Below are positions 1 through 5,654 of a DNA stretch of 6,549 nucleotides, in pieces. The DNA is from Candidatus Glassbacteria bacterium RIFCSPLOWO2_12_FULL_58_11 (GTDB taxonomy: Bacteria; Gemmatimonadota; Glassbacteria; GWA2-58-10): NCBI GenBank assembly GCA_001780825.1, contig MFIX01000074.1:1-6549 (forward strand), in the 5' to 3' direction. Both the position numbers and the translations under genes were made by a program. Below the pieces are notes generated by a model. That model saw only the letters and a program-made list of their open reading frames with translations. It was not told the DNA's origin and did no database searches. Each line of letters starts with the position of its first letter. Position 1 is the stretch's first letter.

Positions 1-20
1 CACAGACCGATAATCAAATT

Positions 21-911
21 ATGAAAAACATTGAATCAGCCCCAAATATCGAAGAGAACGGCAGCGAGCTCGAGGTGCTTTTCCGGATCAGCCAGGTGAT
101 TCAATCCTGCTCCGCGCCCGAGACGACGTATAAGTCGGTGCTGGATCTCCTGGAACAGCTGGTGGATTTTGAATTCGCCGCTCTGTTCATCTACGATGAG
201 GGGCTGAAGAAATTGAACCTTGTGGCCGACAAGGGACATGCGGTCGACCTGATTCAACCGGTAAGCTTCGATATGGGCAACGGCCTCAGCGCCTGGGTGG
301 CCAAGCAGAAAAGGCCGATCCTGCTGAGCGAGCTGCACCGCGGCAAGAGCGAGGACAAGACTCCCGTGCGCTCTTTCCTATCCATCCCCCTCTTGCTGGG
401 CGACAGGGTCATCGGCGTGATGAATTTCGGCCACACCCGGGCCGGTTCTTTCAACCGCCATAACCTGCAGGTTCTGACTATCGCCGCCGGCCAGTTGAGC
501 GTGATAATCGAGCGCACCCTCTATTTCAACCGCCTGGCGGAAACCAACCGGGCGCTCGAGGAGGCCAACCTTCAGCTCAAGGCCGCCCAGCAGGCCCTGG
601 TGGAACGCGAGCGGCTGGCCGCGGTCGGCGAGGTGGCGGTGACAGTCAACCACGAGATCAATAACCCCCTGACCGTGATTATCGGCAATGCCGAACTGCT
701 GCTCAAGGACCTGGCGGCGGCCGAGCCCGGCGTGCTGGCCAAGGTCGGAAACATCGTCACCGAATCGAAGCGCATCGCTCAGATTACCCGGGCCCTGCGC
801 CGTATCGACCGCCCGGTCTCCGTGGATTACCTCCCCGGCGGAGCCAAAATGATCCGCCTGGACACCGGGGAAGCCGCGCCGAAACGCCAGGTCTCCTCGG
901 GGTCGAAGTAA
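21..911 (+). CDS. GAF domain / HisKA phosphoacceptor protein lacking an ATPase domain
   Basis: Cytoplasmic-type signalling protein with no membrane segment or signal peptide. Residues about 18-165 read as a GAF domain, a small-molecule sensing or dimerisation fold: a core with AALFIYDE, GNGLSAWV, SIPLLLGDRVIGVMNF, and a closing helix around TIAAGQLSVIIERT. The cyclic-nucleotide NKFDE motif is absent. A coiled coil follows at about 168-200. Residues about 200-262 are a HisKA four-helix-bundle dimerisation domain with H-box VNHEINNPLT: H211 is the predicted phosphorylation site, followed by the E-x-x-N motif (E212, N215) that in HisKA kinases supports kinase/phosphatase chemistry. The protein stops 34 residues later (tail DYLPGGAKMIRLD...), with no N, G1 or G2 ATP-binding boxes. 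The 240-base gap downstream is too short to encode an ATPase domain, so a simple frameshift does not explain the loss. It may receive phosphate from another kinase, act as a phosphatase, or form heterodimers; this is inference. No good ribosome site precedes ATG 21, and the frame is open to the left edge, so the true start may lie upstream. Confidence 0.85.
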   Translation: MKNIESAPNIEENGSELEVLFRISQVIQSCSAPETTYKSVLDLLEQLVDFEFAALFIYDEGLKKLNLVADKGHAVDLIQPVSFDMGNGLSAWVAKQKRPILLSELHRGKSEDKTPVRSFLSIPLLLGDRVIGVMNFGHTRAGSFNRHNLQVLTIAAGQLSVIIERTLYFNRLAETNRALEEANLQLKAAQQALVERERLAAVGEVAVTVNHEINNPLTVIIGNAELLLKDLAAAEPGVLAKVGNIVTESKRIAQITRALRRIDRPVSVDYLPGGAKMIRLDTGEAAPKRQVSSGSK

Positions 912-1000
912 GCCGCGCGCCGAACTTTCCCGCCATTCCGCCCCGCACTATCCTCGATCAATCCCGGCAACCCTGATTGCGGCGCCGTCCGCAGATAAAA

Positions 1001-1031
1001 TGAACATTCCTGCCCCGGCTAAAGGTATAAT
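1001..1031 (+). promoter_or_regulatory. Possible upstream promoter (perfect TATAAT)
   Basis: A perfect -10 hexamer TATAAT lies at 1026-1031 in an AT-rich island, with a weak -35-like TGAACA at 1001-1006 and 19 bases between them. It would start transcription near 1038, toward the S41 protease gene. The -35 is poor and the spacing long, so this is a second candidate behind the TTGACA element just downstream. It may also simply contribute AT-rich upstream sequence to that promoter. Confidence 0.3.
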
Positions 1032-1046
1032 TATCTGGCAATTTGG

Positions 1047-1076
1047 TTGACATTTTAGTCCATGATAAGTTACATT
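1047..1076 (+). promoter_or_regulatory. Sigma-70-type promoter for the S41 protease gene
   Basis: Perfect -35 TTGACA at 1047-1052, an 18-base spacer, then TACATT (4 of 6 matches to TATAAT) at 1071-1076. It sits in an AT-rich stretch between GC-rich sequences. Predicted transcription start near 1083, giving a leader of roughly 69 bases before ATG 1152. The in-frame ATG at 1062 falls between the two hexamers, so it could not be on this transcript; this supports the downstream start for the protease. Confidence 0.5.
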
Positions 1077-1095
1077 AATCATCCTGATCGATTGC

Positions 1096-1132
1096 CCGGT
1101 TGCCGGAGAACCGGCCAGCCTATCCATGCCGG
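1096..1132 (+). promoter_or_regulatory. Leader of the protease gene with competing hairpins
   Basis: Three mutually exclusive stems can form in the predicted 5' leader. CCGGTT (1096-1101) pairs with AACCGG (1109-1114) around a 7-base loop. GCCGG (1102-1106) pairs with CCGGC (1111-1115) around the tetraloop AGAA. The same CCGGC can pair with a second GCCGG at 1128-1132, next to the purine-rich ribosome-site region. The second arm exists because the 9-mer TGCCGGAGA occurs twice, at 1101-1109 and 1127-1135. No known riboswitch class is recognised; a regulatory role is inference. Confidence 0.3.
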
Positions 1133-1140
1133 AGAGGAAA

Positions 1141-1145
1141 GAGAG
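1141..1145 (+). promoter_or_regulatory. Ribosome binding site of the S41 protease gene
   Basis: GAGAG at 1141-1145 lies 6 bases before ATG 1152, within a longer purine run (GGAGAGGAAAGAGAG, 1131-1145). It decides the start: ATG 1152 gives a lysine/arginine-led hydrophobic signal peptide at once, whereas the upstream in-frame ATG 1062 has no such site and would bury the signal peptide 30 residues inside. Confidence 0.6.
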
Positions 1146-1151
1146 CCCTGG

Positions 1152-2789
1152 ATGAAAAGCCGTTATTACATATCGTTGATCGTTCTGCTGCTCTTTGCCG
1201 GCACGCGGAATCTCGGCTCGCAGTACTCGGCAAATCGCGCGGGCGGAACGCAGGAGTGGCTGCTCTTTGAAGAGGTGCTGCGGGTGGTGTCCGATAATTA
1301 CGTGGACCCGATCCCGCCCGAGGACCTGGTGCTCGGGGCGGTCGAGGGATTGGTGGAAAGCCTGGATCTGCACAGCCAGCTTCTGGACCAGCGGCGCCAC
1401 AGCCGCCTGATGGAACAGACCAAGGGCGAGTTCGGCGGGATCGGTATAGAAATTTCCATCCGCGAGGACACGCTCACCGTGCTCTCGCCGATACCCGGGA
1501 CGCCCGCCCAGCGCGTGGGCTTGCAGTCCGGCGACCGGATAGTACGGATCGAGGATGAACCGACATTCGGCATGAAACTGGAAGATGCGGTCAAGCGGCT
1601 TAAAGGCCCGCCGGGCACGCTGGTCAATATTTGGATCCGGCGGATGGGTGTGGACAGTGACATCCATTTCCCGATTGTCCGGGCGATTATCAAGATCGAG
1701 AGCATCCAGGGCAAGTTTATGCTCAGCCCGGATATCGGCTATGTGCGCTTGGGAGTGTTTTCCGATAAAAGCGCCGAGGAGCTGATCGAGGCGATGAACG
1801 ACCTCAAGGCCCACGGCATGCAGAAACTGATATTCGACCTGCGGGACAACCCGGGCGGACTGCTTTCCCGGGCCGTGGATGTGGCCGATATATTCCTCGA
1901 TCCCGGCCAGGTGATAGTCTCCACCCGGGGCCGGATCCACAATGCCAATGAGGTTTACAAGGCGACCCGGCCGGCGCTCTGGGGCAAGGGCCCGGTAATC
2001 ACCCTGATCAGCGGGGGCAGCGCCTCGGCCAGCGAGATTGTCGCCGGCGCCCTGCAGGACCACGACAAATCGGTTATCCTGGGCACCACCAGCTACGGCA
2101 AAGGCTCGGTACAGACCATTATCGACCTGCGCGACAGCTATGCGCTCAAGCTCACGACCGCCAAGTACTACACTCCCTCGGGCCGCTGCATCCATTCGGA
2201 CAGCCGGGCTGGGGATGAACACCATTCTTTGCTCGTTCCCGAGGACACCCTTCAGGCTTTCAACACCGATTCCGGGCGGACCGTTCACGGCGGCGGAGGG
2301 ATAACTCCGGACCTCGTGCTGCGGCCCGAGCAGCCCAATGGTGCGGAGCGTAAAATCTACCGCCAGGTGGGCAAGTTCCGCTCGATGATGTTCCGCTACG
2401 CGGTGCAGTTCAAGACCGACCATCCGCAGCTGGGGGCCGACTCGATCGATTCCGAGGCCTATGTCAGGAACTTCGAGGATAAGTTGGTCAAGATCACCCC
2501 CGCGATGGTGGCCGATGTGCGGAAGCTGATGAAAGAAAACGAGTTCGACTTGACAGAGGAAGATTACAAGGAGGCGGAGCCCCTGCTTCGCCAGTGGATG
2601 TACTATTATATCGCGGACGCCTGTTTCGATCGCAACACCGCCCAGCGCGTTCTGACCGACTACGATAAGCAGCTGCTCAAAGCGGTCGAGTTGATTGAAA
2701 CGGCTCCCTCGGCCGGCAACTTTGTCGAAACCTTACTGGCCGGCAGAATCCTGCCTGACACCCTGGATCAAACGGGCCTGGCCCGCTGA
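1152..2789 (+). CDS. S41 family C-terminal processing peptidase (CtpA/Prc-like), secreted
   Basis: Serine endopeptidase of the tail-specific (CTP) family, which trims or degrades envelope proteins from exposed C-termini outside the cytoplasmic membrane. The 545-residue product starts MKSRYY followed by a hydrophobic core (about 7-17), a Sec signal peptide or anchor with no lipobox cysteine. An N-terminal helical region (about 33-92) precedes a PDZ domain (about 94-165, opening GGIGIEI, with SPIPGTPAQRVGLQSGDRI), which in this family recognises the substrate tail. The protease core follows (about 185-345), with FDLRDNPGG and GGSASASEIVAGALQD. S292 and K317 (in YGKGSVQ) form the catalytic dyad; their 25-residue spacing equals that of characterised CTPs, and Q321 matches the third catalytic residue. 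After GGGITPDLVL (about 380-390) comes a helical extension of about 150 residues, as in the long CTPs of Bacteroidetes-like bacteria. It has its own promoter; no substrate is evident nearby. Subfamily naming (ctpA versus prc) is not settled. Confidence 0.95.
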   Translation: MKSRYYISLIVLLLFAGTRNLGSQYSANRAGGTQEWLLFEEVLRVVSDNYVDPIPPEDLVLGAVEGLVESLDLHSQLLDQRRHSRLMEQTKGEFGGIGIEISIREDTLTVLSPIPGTPAQRVGLQSGDRIVRIEDEPTFGMKLEDAVKRLKGPPGTLVNIWIRRMGVDSDIHFPIVRAIIKIESIQGKFMLSPDIGYVRLGVFSDKSAEELIEAMNDLKAHGMQKLIFDLRDNPGGLLSRAVDVADIFLDPGQVIVSTRGRIHNANEVYKATRPALWGKGPVITLISGGSASASEIVAGALQDHDKSVILGTTSYGKGSVQTIIDLRDSYALKLTTAKYYTPSGRCIHSDSRAGDEHHSLLVPEDTLQAFNTDSGRTVHGGGGITPDLVLRPEQPNGAERKIYRQVGKFRSMMFRYAVQFKTDHPQLGADSIDSEAYVRNFEDKLVKITPAMVADVRKLMKENEFDLTEEDYKEAEPLLRQWMYYYIADACFDRNTAQRVLTDYDKQLLKAVELIETAPSAGNFVETLLAGRILPDTLDQTGLAR

Positions 2790-2944
2790 GAAATCCAGCC
2801 CCGGAGTCACCGTTTTCCCCGGCCGCAAGGAACCGGACCCGCGCCGCGGTATCCGCTCCCCCGGCTCGTGGACAGAGCCAGGCGCCCGGCTGAAGACGCG
2901 TTCGGCCCGGACGCCTCTCCCCGCCTTACAAAGATCCTTATCCG

Positions 2945-2962
2945 CGGTAAGTATCCTTACCG
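2945..2962 (+). promoter_or_regulatory. Perfect 7-bp hairpin abutting the propeller gene start
   Basis: CGGTAAG (2945-2951) pairs perfectly with CTTACCG (2956-2962) across the 4-base loop TATC. The stem ends on the base before GTG 2963 and overlaps part of GGTGGA (2962-2967), the only ribosome-site-like sequence, which serves GTG 2975. Related pieces lie just upstream: CCTTAC at 2924-2929 and a second ATCCTTA at 2934-2940 (the other copy is 2953-2959). No T-tract follows, so it is not a standard terminator. It could lower translation initiation; this is inference. The rest of the 2790-2944 gap is GC-rich and shows no gene or convincing promoter. Confidence 0.4.
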
Positions 2963-5476
2963 GTGGAACGACCAGTGAATTCATATAAGCGATTCCCTGC
3001 CCTGATACCCCTGTTTATTCTCCTGACGCTCACGCTGCGGACCGATCTGGCGGCTTCCTTCCGGGTTCCCTGGCAAAGCTTCGAGCCCGCGCTCGATTGC
3101 CCATCCCGGCCTGGCGGCCGCGGCTATTTCCGGCCGGAGTATGTCGAGCTGGCCGAGCGTCTCGACCCGGAGACCCTGGACTGGATGGCCCGGACCTATC
3201 CGGTATTGGGCTGGCAGGACATGGAGCCGCGCCTCTACCGGCCCAAGGCTGTTCCCGGGGCCGCCGACCCCGAGGGCTTCCGCTACGATACCGCCCGGCG
3301 CTTCATGGAAATGGAGTCCCTGTTCCATTTCGGGCCGCTCAATGGTAATGGGACCCTGATCGAGGAGCTGCTGGAGCTGGACGATAACCGTCTGCTGAGC
3401 GTAAACCGCGGCTCACGCAATCTCTCGGTGATCGATACCAAAAACCCGGATGTCGCGGGCGTGATCCCGGCGCCGCGGGGGGCTGAGGCCGTCGAGTTCA
3501 ACCTGCGTGCCGCCGAGTTGTATTTGGTCGAGCGCAATACCCAGGGCCTGCTGATCGTGAGCCTGAAAGATTATGCGATCAAGGACACCCTGCTGCTGGG
3601 CTTCGATCCCGGAGCGGTCTACCAGTCGCGCGATACGCGCTACCTTTATTTTACCGATGAGGCAGCCAGCTCTCTGGTCCGCCTCGACCTGGCCGGCAGC
3701 GAAAACCCCCTGCGCATCCGCACCGATCTCGCCCCGCCGTACCTGCTCGCCGGTGAAACGGAAAGCGGCCGTATTCTCCTGATCAGCCGCGTGAACGGCG
3801 GGATGCGCCTTTTTGATGGGGCCGGCCTGGGAACCCTGGCGCAGCACGGCCCGCTCGACGGTCCGCCGCTCGCCTTTTTTGTGCCGCGCAACAGCAGCGA
3901 GCTCTTTCTGGCCGCCGGGGACTGCCCTCAGAGCACGCTCTATCGATTGAGCGGGGTGGAGGATGGAAATCTCGAGGTCAGCCGGATTGTGTCTCTCAGC
4001 GGGGCGGTCACCCGGCTTTCCGGCGATCCGGAGGGTAACGTCCTCTACGCCCTCGATGGGAGCTCGGTATTCCGTCTCGATCCGCTCATTCCGGGACAAA
4101 TCGTCCGCGCCGGAATCGATGCGGACTTGCGGGATGTGGAGTTCTGCGGGGATAAAGTGCTTCTCAGCGGCGGCCTGAGCACGCTCTACGTGCTGGACGG
4201 GAGCTTGTCGGGCCGGCAGCAGACCCTGGAAATGGAGATGGGGCCGGGGCCGCTGCTCTGCCGGCAGGGAAAAATATACGTGGCCAACGGGCTTTCGAAT
4301 TCGATCACCGTCCTGAATGCCAGGAGTCTCGAGGAAGAAGTCTCGGTCCTGGTGGGGGTCCTGCTCGGCCGGATGGTCTATCAGGATAACCGGGTGGTGG
4401 TGAACAACTGCTTCCGCGGCAACCTGCTGGTGCTCGATCCGGATAATTTCCGGATCGATGAAATCGTCCCGGCCAGCGGAGGCCTGGTTTACAGCGGCCG
4501 CAACCGGCGTTACTACATCTTCCAGGACAGCCTGGCTTTCTCCCTGCCCGGTCCGCCCTCGCAAGTTTCGATGCGCCTCGAGCTCCCGCTGCCCGGCGGT
4601 GTCCGGCTGTTCGCGCAAAGCGCGGAGTCCCCGGACATTTTCTTTGTCGCCGACCAGAATCGCTACCTCAGTGAGATCGACCTGAACCGGAATATGCGCC
4701 TCGGAGCGGTTGCCCTGCCGGATGAGTGCCGGGGGCTGTTCGTGGCCAAGGACAACGGCTACGCCATAGCCCCTTCATATACCTACCGTTTCACGGCTTC
4801 AGAAAGCCCGGGCCTTAACCGCTCCTGGTCGGTGCGTGCCTTCAAGTTCAACCTGCCGTTTATGGCGGATGAGGGTTTCAGCCGGAACCGGGGCAGCCTG
4901 CTTAAATTTGTCGGCCGCGACCGCCTGGATGATGTATTCACGACCAATGGCGAAATCCGGGTCATCCGTAACGACCCCGACACGACTTTCACTTGGATCG
5001 GCGTCCCTTCAAGCGTCTATGTCTTCGACCGGCGGAACGTCCAGCAGCGGTCCTCGATCACCCTGCAGGGTCCGGTGGAGGACATCTGCCTCCCGCGCGG
5101 CTCGGCCAACGGCTATATCGCCACGCCCGAGACAGTGCAGATCATCGACCGGGGCAATTTCTTCCGCTACGCTGAAATCGAGGCCGGCGGAGAATTTGTT
5201 TACGCCGGGGGGGATGATCTGTTTCTGCGCGATATGCGCGACCGGCGCAGGCTGGTGGTGGCGGATGGGCAGCGCGGGATGATCTTTCAGGAGCTGAGCT
5301 TGCCGCTGGCGCCCACGGATGCCGCTACCGACGGCGTCCGGCTGTTCCTGCTGGGAAGCGCCGAGGGCGCTCTGGCGATCTATGTAAACCTTATCAACGC
5401 CGCCCGTCTGCCGCGCTCCCCGGACCGCCAGGCCTGGGACCCGGATGCCGACCGGAGGGCCGGTTTCCACCGCTAG
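2963..5476 (+). CDS. Exported multi-repeat beta-propeller-like protein of unknown function
   Basis: I do not recognise a named family. The N-terminus (positively charged, then a hydrophobic core at about 11-25 and a likely cut after DLAA, about residue 31) is a Sec signal peptide, so the mature protein is probably periplasmic or surface-exposed. Residues about 33-142 form a non-repetitive domain. From about 143 to 812 the sequence runs in units of about 40 residues with the pattern (I/L)Y(V/L)x-few-x(L)xV(I/L)D...(V)xF, for example NLSVIDTK, LYVLDGS, KIYVANGLSNSITVLNA and NLLVLDPDN. This is the layout of YVTN/WD40-like beta-propeller blades; I count about 14-16, enough for two propellers. A less regular stretch lies at about 634-683. 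The tail (about 813-837) is charged and proline-rich, without an obvious sorting signal. Seven cysteines are scattered with no haem motif, and no catalytic motif is seen. GTG 2963 is the longest start; GTG 2975, six bases after GGTGGA, is at least as likely and loses four residues. Role probably protein or ligand binding in the envelope (inference). Confidence 0.8.
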   Translation: MERPVNSYKRFPALIPLFILLTLTLRTDLAASFRVPWQSFEPALDCPSRPGGRGYFRPEYVELAERLDPETLDWMARTYPVLGWQDMEPRLYRPKAVPGAADPEGFRYDTARRFMEMESLFHFGPLNGNGTLIEELLELDDNRLLSVNRGSRNLSVIDTKNPDVAGVIPAPRGAEAVEFNLRAAELYLVERNTQGLLIVSLKDYAIKDTLLLGFDPGAVYQSRDTRYLYFTDEAASSLVRLDLAGSENPLRIRTDLAPPYLLAGETESGRILLISRVNGGMRLFDGAGLGTLAQHGPLDGPPLAFFVPRNSSELFLAAGDCPQSTLYRLSGVEDGNLEVSRIVSLSGAVTRLSGDPEGNVLYALDGSSVFRLDPLIPGQIVRAGIDADLRDVEFCGDKVLLSGGLSTLYVLDGSLSGRQQTLEMEMGPGPLLCRQGKIYVANGLSNSITVLNARSLEEEVSVLVGVLLGRMVYQDNRVVVNNCFRGNLLVLDPDNFRIDEIVPASGGLVYSGRNRRYYIFQDSLAFSLPGPPSQVSMRLELPLPGGVRLFAQSAESPDIFFVADQNRYLSEIDLNRNMRLGAVALPDECRGLFVAKDNGYAIAPSYTYRFTASESPGLNRSWSVRAFKFNLPFMADEGFSRNRGSLLKFVGRDRLDDVFTTNGEIRVIRNDPDTTFTWIGVPSSVYVFDRRNVQQRSSITLQGPVEDICLPRGSANGYIATPETVQIIDRGNFFRYAEIEAGGEFVYAGGDDLFLRDMRDRRRLVVADGQRGMIFQELSLPLAPTDAATDGVRLFLLGSAEGALAIYVNLINAARLPRSPDRQAWDPDADRRAGFHR

Positions 5477-5490
5477 GCTGCGCCGGATTG

Positions 5491-5541
5491 ACCCACGCGA
5501 GCGGGTAAGCGCCAACGGAAGAGAGGAACCGGGTTCGCCCG
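5491..5541 (+). terminator. Two short hairpins after the propeller gene; possible weak terminator
   Basis: ACCCAC (5491-5496) pairs with GCGGGT (5501-5506) around a GCGA (GNRA-type) tetraloop with one A-C mismatch. CGGG (5530-5533) pairs with CCCG (5538-5541) around TTCG, a stabilising tetraloop. Both fall between the stop codon at 5476 and the guaB promoter, where transcription would be expected to end. Neither is followed by a T-tract, so neither is a canonical intrinsic terminator. Confidence 0.25.
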
Positions 5542-5552
5542 CCCGATCCCCT

Positions 5553-5581
5553 TTGACAATCCCGTCCCTTGATATTAAACT
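5553..5581 (+). promoter_or_regulatory. Sigma-70-type promoter for guaB
   Basis: Perfect -35 TTGACA at 5553-5558, a 17-base spacer and TAAACT (4 of 6 matches to TATAAT) at 5576-5581. Predicted transcription start is near 5588, giving a leader of about 67 AT-rich bases. That leader contains two copies of TTTTTCAG (5593-5600, 5616-5623) and the 8-base palindrome ATTCGAAT (5609-5616), a possible but unidentified operator. Ordinary spacing and the sharp drop in GC content support the call. Confidence 0.5.
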
Positions 5582-5654
5582 TATAGAATCATTTTTTCAG
5601 CGTTCACGATTCGAATTTTTCAGTTTTACCACCATTTTAATTTACGGGTCCGTG

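Noticed and set aside
959..992. Short inverted repeats (CAATC/GATTG and GCGG/CCGC) after the GAF-HisKA gene as a terminator
   Set aside because: The stems are 4-5 bp, they overlap one another, and no T-tract follows.
1062..1151. Upstream ATG 1062 as the start of the S41 protease
   Set aside because: The ATG sits between the -35 and -10 of the best promoter, lacks a ribosome site, and would add 30 unlike residues ahead of a clear signal peptide that begins at ATG 1152.
948..2423. Long open frame on the - strand (491 codons) opposite the S41 protease
   Set aside because: The + strand frame encodes a protein with full catalytic and PDZ motifs. The antisense translation has no recognisable domain and extends through the promoter region. 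Long antisense frames are expected in GC-rich genes with strong third-position bias.
2863..2879. GGCTC/GAGCC hairpin in the spacer after the protease gene as a terminator
   Set aside because: It has only 5 bp with a 7-base loop and no T-tract after it. Such stems are common by chance in GC-rich DNA.
2695..2988. Small + strand open frame (97 codons) bridging the protease and propeller genes
   Set aside because: It overlaps the protease end in another frame, has an R/P/S-rich translation without a domain, and no ribosome site was seen. It is most likely a chance frame.
3413..4618. Long open frame on the - strand (401 codons) opposite the propeller gene
   Set aside because: Its translation is rich in H, Q, R and A with no domain pattern, whereas the + strand frame has a signal peptide and regular repeats. 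It is treated as a composition artefact.
5586..5620. GAATC/GATTC inverted repeat followed by a T-run as a terminator or attenuator before guaB
   Set aside because: The stem is only 5 AT-rich base pairs with a 17-base loop. It is too weak to act as an intrinsic terminator.
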